Origin: PWPR01 sp046542315 | GTDB lineage: Bacteria > Bacillota > UBA994 > PWPR01 | Direction of reading: 5' to 3' | DNA: 8,281 nt | Assembly (NCBI GenBank): GCA_046542315.1 | Contig: JBKHBO010000067.1 | Coordinates: 1 to 8,281 of the forward strand | Program-made: the position numbers and the translations under genes | Notes under the pieces: model-generated | Database searches by the model: none | What the model saw: the letters and a program-made list of their open reading frames with translations, nothing else | What the model was told of the DNA's origin: nothing | Part shown: one piece after another, positions 1 through 6,389 of the stretch | Position numbering within the stretch: the first letter of the stretch is position 1 | Layout of the letters: every line of letters begins with the position of its first letter

Positions 1-69
1 TGTGTTAAGGATTTTCACCTGTTAGATTATACCCATGCAGAGCGAACCAAAAAAAAGGCTATCTTGTGA
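1..69 (+). CDS. Possible C-terminal end of a gene entering from the left
   Basis: Frame 1 of the plus strand is open from the window edge to a TGA at 67-69, giving about 22 residues ending in a basic stretch (ERTKKKAIL). The other two plus frames close within the first 24 bases. If real, this is the tail of a gene converging on the ABC permease, and the hairpin at 54-91 would serve both. The stop would lie inside the left arm of that hairpin. The stretch is far too short to recognise a family, and an open run of 22 codons can occur by chance. Confidence 0.22.
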   Translation, partial: CVKDFHLLDYTHAERTKKKAIL

Positions 70-91
70 GAATTATCACAAGATAGTCTTT
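49..91 (-). terminator. Intrinsic terminator of the ABC operon, possibly bidirectional
   Basis: The arms at 59-69 and 76-86 are perfectly complementary over 11 bp with a 6-base loop. Pairing extends outward through one G-U pair and four more pairs to 54 and 91. Read on the minus strand, the stem is followed by eight T residues (positions 56 down to 49), and it starts 8 bases after the permease stop codon. On the plus strand it is followed by a T-rich but interrupted tract (89-107), so weaker termination of a convergent gene is also plausible. Confidence 0.88.
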
Positions 92-99
92 ATTATTAT

Positions 100-1722
100 T
101 TATATTTCTAACTCTTTATATTTACTAATGCCTCTTTTATATAAAACATTGCTTATACCTAACATAATGAGTAATGCTCCTCCAATAAATAAGTTTATTG
201 AACTTATCCCCAATGAACTCAAAACTCCAATTGATATAGACATCCCAACAATAACTCCAACCCTCCAAGCAAGTGCTAACAAAACGTTCATATTGTTTTT
301 AACAGCTTGTGTAGGAGATGTCCAATTAAGGATTGGTCTATTAATATCTATCAGTATATCGACTTGTAGCATTACGATTATAGCAATTACTGCTATTAGT
401 AAAGCATACGCAACTTCAAAAATACTTATGGGTAAAAGGAATATTGATATAGGTAGTAAAATTAATATTCCAAACGAACTAAAAATAAAACTGCTAATTA
501 ATCTGGCTTTAATATCAAGTTCGGCACTAATTGGTAGAGTTTTTATTTGCCACAAATATCTGCCTTCTCTAGTGATAGCAGTCGCAGCAAAAGACCCCAT
601 AAAAGCAGGTGCAATATAGATTCCTGCTAAAATCAAAGGTATTAAATAAGAATAATCAGAATTTGCAAATTGGTTTAATGCTTGTTGCATTTGAGCTAAG
701 CTAAACTGTCCAGTTAACATGTTTATGCCTACTATAATAAAAGGAAGTAATATTAATACCCCTACATTCATCAAAAATGCTGGTGTTTTAACTACGATTG
801 CAATGTTTCTGTTTATTAAGGCTTTTAGTTGTGACCTTTGAATAAGCTTTCCTTTTTTAGACTTTACTTTAGATTCCCCTTGTTGAAAGTCTTGTAAAGA
901 TGATCTAACTAAAGGCGCTATAGTTATGCTTGCTATAAAAAGAATAACTAAATTCATTAAAGTATAAAGTATAGTATGAACAAATGAACCAGTAATCATT
1001 TTAGTTGCCCAGACTGAAGGAGGGAACCTTAATCCAAAGTAGTATAATAATCCTGAATCACTAAGAAGTAACTCTAAAATATAATCACTAGTTTCAGTTT
1101 GTCTCACTATTATCATCTGAATTCCAATTATAAACACTATAAGAACTACATTAGTAATAATGGTCATAGCACGTTTACTAATAAACTTGCTTGCTTTATT
1201 CATTATTAGCACTATCAAAAGTGTAGTTACTAGCAAAGGAATTAAAGGTGTTAATAATAACACTAAAATAGATCCAAAAATTCCTACCGGGGTAATAGGT
1301 CCTTTTGTAAACATGACAAACAAACAAGGCAGCAAAAATACTGTTGATATTAATAAACTGTAAATATATTGAACAGCTAGTCTAACAAAAATTATAATAT
1401 TTTCTTTTATAGGTAGGGTTATTAGAAACCCAGTATTCTTTGAGTAATAAAACAAGTGTATCAATGCTGAAAAGGATAAAAATAAAACAGCCATAGAGGA
1501 TATAAAAAACACAGTTGTAAATGTAAGTTCAGCTTGTCCTATCTCACTAAATCCTTGATACATTGAGATTGATAATTGATAACTCATTGACATAAATGAA
1601 ATAGCCAAGAATCCTAAAGCTAAATACAATAGTTTCTTTTTGTTGCCAACACCTAAGTTTGCATTTGTTTGAGCCAAATAATTTTTTAGTTCTACTTTCA
1701 ATAAAGCTAAAAAACTACTCAT
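100..1722 (-). CDS. ABC exporter permease subunit, about 12 TM segments
   Basis: This is the membrane subunit of an ABC transporter, 540 residues, partner of the ATPase encoded just upstream. Hydrophobic segments lie near residues 31-50, 68-92, 108-137, 146-173, 187-206, 247-271, 314-336, 358-380, 411-432, 434-458, 481-503 and 509-527. A basic, polar linker (275-312, rich in K, R and Q) separates two halves. Each half carries the same short pattern, TLPI followed eight residues later by RL (102-115 and 395-408), which suggests an internal duplication of an ABC-2-like unit. The general look is that of the large putative ABC exporter permeases of Bacillota. There is no periplasmic-type binding protein nearby, which favours export. 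The start is the ATG at 1722, overlapping the ATPase gene by 8 bases, with GGAG at 1733-1736 as a plausible ribosome binding site and likely translational coupling. The substrate cannot be read from the sequence. Confidence 0.88.
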   Translation of the reverse strand: MSSFLALLKVELKNYLAQTNANLGVGNKKKLLYLALGFLAISFMSMSYQLSISMYQGFSEIGQAELTFTTVFFISSMAVLFLSFSALIHLFYYSKNTGFLITLPIKENIIIFVRLAVQYIYSLLISTVFLLPCLFVMFTKGPITPVGIFGSILVLLLTPLIPLLVTTLLIVLIMNKASKFISKRAMTIITNVVLIVFIIGIQMIIVRQTETSDYILELLLSDSGLLYYFGLRFPPSVWATKMITGSFVHTILYTLMNLVILFIASITIAPLVRSSLQDFQQGESKVKSKKGKLIQRSQLKALINRNIAIVVKTPAFLMNVGVLILLPFIIVGINMLTGQFSLAQMQQALNQFANSDYSYLIPLILAGIYIAPAFMGSFAATAITREGRYLWQIKTLPISAELDIKARLISSFIFSSFGILILLPISIFLLPISIFEVAYALLIAVIAIIVMLQVDILIDINRPILNWTSPTQAVKNNMNVLLALAWRVGVIVGMSISIGVLSSLGISSINLFIGGALLIMLGISNVLYKRGISKYKELEI

Positions 1723-2431
1723 CTTTAGTCATCTCCAAGAAGATATCTTCTAACGACTCGCCCTTAGCTTTTATCTCATTAACAGTTCCTACAGAGATTA
1801 TTTTACCCTTATTAATTATAGCTATCCTATCACATAAGTTTTCTACTACTTCTAAAACATGTGAAGAGAAGAAAACCGTACCGCCTTCATTACAATGTTC
1901 TCTCATTATATCCTTTAGCAATCTAGCTGATTTTGGATCTAACCCTGTAAGTGGCTCATCTAAAATAAAAAGTTTTGGATTGGGCAATAATGCTCCACTG
2001 ATTAACAACTTTTGTCTCATTCCATGAGAAAATGAGTTTATTGGTTTTCCAAGATCGTTATTTATACCGAAAGGAATAGTAAATTTTTCAAATCTTTCTT
2101 TTCTACTCCCACTAGGAACTTTGTAAATATCTCCTATAAAGTTTAAATAATCATAACCTGTTATTGAATCAAAAACTTCTGGTCTATCCGGAACAAAAGT
2201 GAATCTCTTCTTTGCTTCTATCGGGTTTTTTGTGACATCTATATCTTCTATTAAAATTGTGCCCTCAGTCGGTCTTAACATCCCAGTAATCATCTTTATC
2301 GTCGTTGTCTTACCTGCACCATTTGGTCCAATAAATCCAAAAATTTCACCTGCCTTAACGTGTAGGTTAATTGAATCTACAGCTAAAACTTTCTTATCAT
2401 AAACCTTACTAAGATCATTAAACTTGAGCAT
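1715..2431 (-). CDS. ABC transporter ATP-binding protein
   Basis: A complete 238-residue nucleotide-binding subunit that powers the permease encoded downstream, acting at the cytoplasmic face of the membrane. All motifs are visible: Walker A GPNGAGKTT (35-43), a Q-loop region with Asp in place of Gln (VPDRP, 80-84), signature SHGMRQK (135-141), Walker B LFILDEP (154-160), D-loop GLDP (163-166) and switch His191. The GMRQ type of signature and the short C-terminus (about 45 residues after the H-loop) are common in ABC-2-type export ATPases of the drug, antibiotic and Nod-factor exporter group. The ATG at 2431 is preceded by a near-ideal AGGAGGT (2437-2443), so the start is firm. It is the first gene of a two-gene operon with a divergently transcribed neighbour. 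A strong inverted repeat lies directly upstream of the ribosome binding site. The transported substrate is unknown. Confidence 0.95.
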   Translation of the reverse strand: MLKFNDLSKVYDKKVLAVDSINLHVKAGEIFGFIGPNGAGKTTTIKMITGMLRPTEGTILIEDIDVTKNPIEAKKRFTFVPDRPEVFDSITGYDYLNFIGDIYKVPSGSRKERFEKFTIPFGINNDLGKPINSFSHGMRQKLLISGALLPNPKLFILDEPLTGLDPKSARLLKDIMREHCNEGGTVFFSSHVLEVVENLCDRIAIINKGKIISVGTVNEIKAKGESLEDIFLEMTKDE

Positions 2432-2442
2432 AAGAAACCTCC

Positions 2443-2470
2443 TAATATTGAATATCTAAATTCAATCTTA
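2443..2470 (-). promoter_or_regulatory. Inverted repeat in the ABC operon leader (operator or RNA hairpin)
   Basis: The arms at 2443-2453 (TAATATTGAAT) and 2460-2470 (ATTCAATCTTA) match at 10 of 11 positions, with a perfect 7-bp core ATTGAAT/ATTCAAT and a 6-base spacer. On the minus strand it lies just downstream of a weak -10-like TATTAT (2475-2480) with no clear -35, and it abuts the AGGAGGT of the ATPase gene. That placement suits a repressor operator near the transcription start, or a leader hairpin that partly occludes the ribosome binding site. No T-tract follows, so it is not an intrinsic terminator. No regulator gene is present in the window. Confidence 0.42.
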
Positions 2471-2516
2471 TGTTATAATATTAATGTGTTTGTATTGTGA
2501 TTAATTCTGATACAAT
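2471..2516 (+). promoter_or_regulatory. Probable promoter(s) of the GGT-like gene
   Basis: Two extended -10 elements face the gene: TGTTATAAT (2471-2479, an exact TGnTATAAT) and TGATACAAT (2508-2516). Neither has a good -35. The second has TTTGTA at 2489-2494 with a 16-base spacer, and extended -10 promoters can work with poor -35 boxes. The predicted leaders would be about 70 and 35 bases. The first -10 overlaps the minus-strand TATTAT assigned to the ABC operon, so the two divergent promoters may compete. TTGTAT (2490-2495) and ATACAA (2510-2515) also form a 6-bp inverted repeat around the second promoter, which is weak evidence for an operator. Confidence 0.45.
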
Positions 2517-2557
2517 CATAAACATATTATGCCATAAATTATAAGGAGAGGGAAACA

Positions 2558-4171
2558 ATGTTTAAAAATGATGCACAATATTATCCATATCCTATGCGAC
2601 GAAGAGCAGTATTTGCGCGAAACGGTATGGTAGCTACTTCACAACCGCTCGCAGCACAAGCCGGTCTTGATATTTTAAAAAAAGGCGGTAACGCTATTGA
2701 TGCAGCTGTAGCAACAGCCGCAGCGTTAACTGTAGTTGAACCTACAGCAAACGGAATAGGTAGTGATGCTTTTGCCTTAGTTTGGACAAAAAACAAGCTA
2801 CACGGGTTAAATTCAAGCGGGCCTGCTCCAGAATCTATCTCTATTGAAGCTGTTAAAGAGAGAGGTCACGAGCAAATGCCAAAGTATGGCTTAATTCCTG
2901 TAACCGTTCCCGGAGCACCTGGTGCTTGGGCAGCATTAAATGAAAAGCTTGGTAAATTACCATTAATTGAAGTGCTTGCCCCTGCTATAAAATATGCAAG
3001 AGAAGGATATCCTGTTTCTCCTGTTACAGCTGCAGCATGGAACAGAGCTAAAGAAATCTATGCAAAAAACTCAACAGAAGGAGAGTTTGCTGAGTGGTTT
3101 AAAACTTTTGCTCCAAATGATAAAGCTCCTCAAGCTGGCGATCTGTGGAGTTCTAATAATCATGCAGATACATTAGAGCTAATTGGCAAAACTAAAGCTG
3201 AAGCCTTTTATAGAGGAGAGCTAGCTGAAAAAATTGATGAGTTATCTAAAGAGTTTGACGGCTTTATTCGCTACGATGACTTGGCTAATTTTACTCCAGA
3301 ATGGGTAGATCCAATTGGTGTTGAATATAAAGGATATAATGTTTGGGAAATTCCACCAAACGGCCAAGGTTTAGTCGCTCTTATGGCTCTGAATATAATG
3401 AAAGAGATGGAAATTAAGGGTAGAGATGATGTAGAAACTCTTCATAAGCAAATGGAAGCAATTAAACTTGCTTTTGCAGATGGACAGAAATATATCACTG
3501 AAAGAAGTGAAATGAGCTTTACAACTGAACAGCTGCTAAGTGAACGATATGCTGCTAAGAGAAGGGCTTTGATTAGTGATATGGCTCAAAAAGCAGAAGC
3601 AGATGAACCTACTGATAGTGGTACCGTTTTCTTGTGTACTGCTGATGGCGATGGCAATATGGTTTCTTATATACAAAGTAACTATATGGGCTTTGGCTCT
3701 GGAGTAGTTGTTCCAGGTACTGGAATTGCTTTGCAAAATAGAGGTAATAACTTTACACTAGATCCAAATCATGATAATCACCTAGCACCTGGAAAACGCA
3801 CTTATCATACAATAATTCCAGGGTTCTTAACAAAAGGAGATATTCCAATTGGACCATTTGGAGTAATGGGTGGATTTATGCAACCACAAGGTCATATGCA
3901 AGTTATTATGAACTCTATTGACTTTGGATTAAACCCTCAAGCTGCATTAGATGCTCCAAGATTTAGATGGAATAAAGACATGAACATTAGTATGGAAATG
4001 GGATTCTCTCAACATACTATAAATGCTTTGATTAGAAAAGGCCATGATATAAAAGTTGAATCTAAAACTGGTGGCTTTGGCAGAGGTCAAATTATATGGA
4101 GAAATCCTGAAACAGGAGTATTAGTAGGAGGAACTGAATCAAGAACTGATGGTACAGTAGCAGCTTGGTAA
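2558..4171 (+). CDS. Gamma-glutamyltransferase-like Ntn hydrolase, YwrD type
   Basis: A 537-residue proenzyme of the gamma-glutamyltranspeptidase superfamily. In this family the chain cuts itself to expose an N-terminal catalytic threonine. Here that is Thr356 in DSGTVF (353-358), giving subunits of about 355 and 182 residues. The Gly-Gly oxyanion pair is G438-G439 in VMGGFMQPQGH, and the N-terminal family pattern GGNAIDAAVATAAALTVVEP is intact. There is no signal peptide or lipobox, so it should act in the cytosol, unlike secreted GGTs. The pattern SSGPAPES (86-93) and NRGNNF (394-399) resembles the YwrD branch. These replace the arginine and aspartate that hold the gamma-glutamyl group in classical GGT, so glutathione hydrolysis is not assured and another amide may be the substrate. 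The ATG at 2558 has AAGGAG at 2543-2548. The gene stands alone, diverging from the ABC operon and ending in its own terminator. Its 5' part is GC-richer (54/120 bases in 2581-2700) than its 3' part (20/60 in 4021-4080). Confidence 0.93.
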   Translation: MFKNDAQYYPYPMRRRAVFARNGMVATSQPLAAQAGLDILKKGGNAIDAAVATAAALTVVEPTANGIGSDAFALVWTKNKLHGLNSSGPAPESISIEAVKERGHEQMPKYGLIPVTVPGAPGAWAALNEKLGKLPLIEVLAPAIKYAREGYPVSPVTAAAWNRAKEIYAKNSTEGEFAEWFKTFAPNDKAPQAGDLWSSNNHADTLELIGKTKAEAFYRGELAEKIDELSKEFDGFIRYDDLANFTPEWVDPIGVEYKGYNVWEIPPNGQGLVALMALNIMKEMEIKGRDDVETLHKQMEAIKLAFADGQKYITERSEMSFTTEQLLSERYAAKRRALISDMAQKAEADEPTDSGTVFLCTADGDGNMVSYIQSNYMGFGSGVVVPGTGIALQNRGNNFTLDPNHDNHLAPGKRTYHTIIPGFLTKGDIPIGPFGVMGGFMQPQGHMQVIMNSIDFGLNPQAALDAPRFRWNKDMNISMEMGFSQHTINALIRKGHDIKVESKTGGFGRGQIIWRNPETGVLVGGTESRTDGTVAAW

Positions 4172-4183
4172 AATAAACAGACT

Positions 4184-4220
4184 AAAACTACCCACGCTAA
4201 AAATTGCGTGGGTAGTTTTT
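4184..4220. terminator. Bidirectional intrinsic terminator between convergent genes
   Basis: A perfect 14-bp stem, AAAACTACCCACGC (4184-4197) against 4206-4219, has an 8-base AT-rich loop. The stem tip is GC-rich. On the plus strand it ends in five T residues (4216-4220), starting 12 bases after the GGT-like stop codon. On the minus strand the stem ends in TTTT (4187 down to 4184) shortly after the VOC gene stop, so it should stop both convergent transcripts. Confidence 0.92.
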
Positions 4221-4223
4221 AAT

Positions 4224-4616
4224 TTATTTGTGAAAAATTTCTTTTGCTTCTGGCTTTAAAAATTCTTGAACTTCAAATTTATAGTTTTCTGGACCATCAA
4301 AAAAGCAGTTGATTATCTGAATCTCTTCAAAATTACTTACATCTTGAGTAATATTAACATTCTTAGACTTTAACATATCTGCAAATGCAGGGACATCCTC
4401 CACACAAAGAGTAATCAAAACTGCACTCTCTTTTTGTGCTTTGAGCGAGCCTCTATTAGAGTCAACTGCTCCTATAAACGCTCCTTCTGCTACTTGATAA
4501 ATTTTAGCCCACTTCTGATCTTCTACTAAATTCAATTCTAAAGTATTTTGAAAAAAGTGATCTGCTTTCTCTAAGTCTTTAAAATATAAAAAAGTGATTT
4601 GTGATGAAATCTTCAT
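4224..4616 (-). CDS. VOC (glyoxalase/bleomycin-resistance fold) protein
   Basis: A complete 130-residue small cytosolic protein with the look of the vicinal oxygen chelate superfamily. It has an N-terminal beta-strand and helix (FLYFKDLEKADHFFQNTLEL, 9-28) and a second module with the typical ITLCVEDVPAFADMLKSKNV (68-87). The C-terminal FFDGPENYKFEVQEF (105-119) replaces the usual DPdGN-x-iEl strand. The positions where metal-binding His or Glu usually occur on the first and third strands carry Gln/Ile and Thr/Cys. Only Glu115 resembles a ligand, so a metal-dependent lyase or dioxygenase seems unlikely, and a binding or resistance role is possible. The start at 4616 is supported by AGGAGGTG at 4627-4634. 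The gene lies 87 bases after the PAP2 gene on the same strand and could be the last member of the lepA transcript or have its own promoter. The specific function is unknown. Confidence 0.82.
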   Translation of the reverse strand: MKISSQITFLYFKDLEKADHFFQNTLELNLVEDQKWAKIYQVAEGAFIGAVDSNRGSLKAQKESAVLITLCVEDVPAFADMLKSKNVNITQDVSNFEEIQIINCFFDGPENYKFEVQEFLKPEAKEIFHK

Positions 4617-4636
4617 AATAAAAAAGCACCTCCTAT

Positions 4637-4655
4637 GCGTTATATACTTATACGC
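4637..4655 (-). promoter_or_regulatory. Small inverted repeat upstream of the VOC gene
   Basis: TATACGC (4649-4655) pairs with GCGTTATA (4637-4644) over 7 bp with one bulged base and a 4-base loop. On the minus strand it sits directly before the AGGAGGTG ribosome binding site. It could be an operator or a leader hairpin, and TATAAG/TATAAC strings within it could also serve as a -10, although no matching -35 is visible. The rest of the 87-base gap (4617-4703) contains only a 9-bp direct repeat TTTTTCTTA (4687-4695, 4698-4706) and no terminator for the PAP2 gene. Confidence 0.25.
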
Positions 4656-4703
4656 TTAAAAGATGCTAATTCCTTCTTAAATTCAATTTTTCTTAGATTT
4701 TTC

Positions 4704-5234
4704 TTATATAAAAATTGGTACAATTATTGAAACTGTAACTAAAGCTATTGTCCCACCAAAAATCACATCACTTGGATAATGAACCCCTAAATACATCCTA
4801 GATACTCCAACTAACACAGACAATCCTATTACAAAAGCAGAAAAAACTGCTGATATGGACTGAGAGACAATCATGCTCATAGTAATAGCAGCACATGTAT
4901 GTCCCGATGGAAATGAATTCTTATCTTTAGGAATAAAAAGTGTTTTTATATCGTTAAAATTCTCAAATGGCCTTGGTCTTTTTATCATGAGCTTTATTGA
5001 AAAAACCAATATTGAACTAATAAATAAACCAATCGCTAAGTGTAATCCTAACATTTTTAGCTGATATGATGGAGCCAGTATTAAGATTAATGGGAAAGCT
5101 ATTGCAAAAGCTAAAGATCCAAATTGAGTAATAATTTTCATGAAAGTATCTAAAGAATTTTTTTGTATCTTTTGGTTGAAAAAAAACAATAAATCGACAT
5201 CTTTGTTTTTCAAATAATCCATTACTTTAGACAT
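4704..5234 (-). CDS. PAP2-family membrane phosphatase
   Basis: A 176-residue integral membrane phosphatase of the type 2 phosphatidic acid phosphatase family. It probably dephosphorylates a lipid phosphate such as undecaprenyl pyrophosphate, phosphatidate or phosphatidylglycerol phosphate at the cytoplasmic membrane. All three catalytic motifs are intact: K81-x6-R88-P89, P109-S-G-H112 and S145-R146-x5-H152-x3-D156. The His pair H112 and H152 forms the usual phospho-histidine and proton-relay machinery of the family. Hydrophobic segments lie near 38-54, 61-80, 113-124, 128-144 and 157-175. The length is typical of small bacterial members (BcrC/PgpB-like), but substrate choice cannot be read from sequence. 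The ATG at 5234 has GGAGGT at 5241-5246, a better fit than the in-frame Met5. It follows hemW by 39 bases with no terminator between, so co-transcription with lepA-hemW is likely. Confidence 0.93.
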   Translation of the reverse strand: MSKVMDYLKNKDVDLLFFFNQKIQKNSLDTFMKIITQFGSLAFAIAFPLILILAPSYQLKMLGLHLAIGLFISSILVFSIKLMIKRPRPFENFNDIKTLFIPKDKNSFPSGHTCAAITMSMIVSQSISAVFSAFVIGLSVLVGVSRMYLGVHYPSDVIFGGTIALVTVSIIVPIFI

Positions 5235-5273
5235 AATTACACCTCCATATTAACAAAATTACGTCATTAATGC

Positions 5274-6389
5274 TTAGGGCAAAAATTCTGCAAATACTTG
5301 ATTGGCAAAATTAATCGCCTGGCCTGTAAGTTTATACCTATCCTCACTTTTAGTCAACCAATCATACCCTATAAGTCTATTTAGGGTATCTCCATAAACA
5401 CTTTCTAAAGAAACTCCAAATTCACGCTTGAATTTTTTACTATTTAGTCCTCTATTTAATAGTCTTAGAGAAAGAAAAGCAAATTCAGCCATCTGAATCT
5501 CATTTCTTTTACTTTCTTCATCAACTTCCCTCTTAAAGTATTTAGCCCATTGGTAGATATCAGAACTGTTTTGCCATCGATGCGTTTTATTAAAAGAAGC
5601 AGCAGATGGTCCAAACCCAAGATAAGGCTTAAATTGCCAATAAATTAGGTTATGTTTGCTCTCATAGTTTGGTTTTGCATAATTTGCTATTTCATAATGT
5701 TCATAATTACTTCTTATCAACTTCGATCTTGATAAATTCATCATATCTACTATAGTGTCATCTATCTCATTGTAATATTCTTCATTCACAATTTTAGCCA
5801 TTTCAGTCTCTGGTTCGATTTGAAGCGGATAAATAGATATATGATTTAAATCATACGAAATAATTTTATCTAATTCAATTTCCCATTCACTTATTGCTTG
5901 TCCTGGTAATCCACAAATCAAGTCACCACTTGCATTTGAAAAATTAGCTTTAATTAAGTCTAGAGCCTTTCTTATATCATGACTATCATGAACTCTTCCT
6001 ATCCTTTTAAGGTAGTAATCATCGAATGATTGAATACCCAAGCTAATCCTATTAAATCCTAAGTCTTTCCATATTTTAACTTTTTCTTTATTGACTGATT
6101 CTGGATTAACTTCTATAGTTAACTCTAATAAATTATCTGTATTAAAAGAGTTTCTTAATTTGTTTAATATAAGTGCTAACTCTTTATATGATAATAAAGA
6201 TGGCGTACCTCCTCCAAAGTAAATAGTATCTACTAAGAAGTTTTTATCAGCATAGTAATCTATTTCTTTTTTCATGCCTCTAATATACAAATCTCTATTA
6301 CTTTGACTGTATTTTGTTGAATAAAAGTTACAATAGTGACACTTTTTAGAACAAAAAGGCACGTGAACATAGATTCCCCCGGAAATCAT
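5274..6389 (-). CDS. hemW: HemW, radical SAM heme chaperone (formerly HemN-like)
   Basis: A complete 371-residue cytosolic radical SAM protein. The N-terminus IYVHVPFC-x3-C-x2-C (Cys13, Cys17, Cys20) binds the 4Fe-4S cluster, and FGGGTPS is the SAM-binding glycine motif. HNLIYW (246-251) is the HNxxYW signature that marks HemW, separating it from true oxygen-independent coproporphyrinogen oxidase HemN. Cys20 is followed by NF, without the extra Cys of HemN (CxxxCxxCxC), which supports HemW. In the family HemW binds heme and passes it to membrane proteins, and older annotations call it coproporphyrinogen III oxidase. The start codon overlaps the lepA stop by four bases (ATGA, 6386-6389), and the N-terminus begins at the usual place before the motif. 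The ribosome binding site is poor (GAAGGG two bases upstream), so translation is probably coupled to lepA. The C-terminal HemN-type domain is full length. Confidence 0.95.
   Translation of the reverse strand: MISGGIYVHVPFCSKKCHYCNFYSTKYSQSNRDLYIRGMKKEIDYYADKNFLVDTIYFGGGTPSLLSYKELALILNKLRNSFNTDNLLELTIEVNPESVNKEKVKIWKDLGFNRISLGIQSFDDYYLKRIGRVHDSHDIRKALDLIKANFSNASGDLICGLPGQAISEWEIELDKIISYDLNHISIYPLQIEPETEMAKIVNEEYYNEIDDTIVDMMNLSRSKLIRSNYEHYEIANYAKPNYESKHNLIYWQFKPYLGFGPSAASFNKTHRWQNSSDIYQWAKYFKREVDEESKRNEIQMAEFAFLSLRLLNRGLNSKKFKREFGVSLESVYGDTLNRLIGYDWLTKSEDRYKLTGQAINFANQVFAEFLP

Noticed and set aside
35..619. Plus-strand open frame of 194 codons
   Set aside because: It runs antisense to the 3' end of the ABC permease gene and has no ribosome binding site. 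The apparent hydrophobic residues mirror the permease membrane segments.
1160..2402. Several plus-strand open frames (1160-1363, 1659-2027, 2199-2402)
   Set aside because: All lie antisense to the ABC permease and ATPase genes, whose protein motifs are unambiguous. None has a recognisable domain or a good ribosome binding site.
2494..2516. ATTGT-N13-ACAAT as a regulator binding site
   Set aside because: Only five outer pairs match and the inner positions do not. Such short AT-rich repeats are expected by chance here, and the overlapping TTGTAT/ATACAA reading is only slightly better.
2581..3736. Open frames inside the GGT-like gene (minus 2581-2796 and 3536-3736, plus 2994-3176)
   Set aside because: They are alternate-frame shadows of an intact enzyme gene with conserved motifs throughout.
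4687..4706. Direct repeat TTTTTCTTA twice, 11 bases apart, at the PAP2 stop codon
   Set aside because: It is a low-complexity AT-rich repeat with only two copies, overlapping the stop codon, and no function is suggested.
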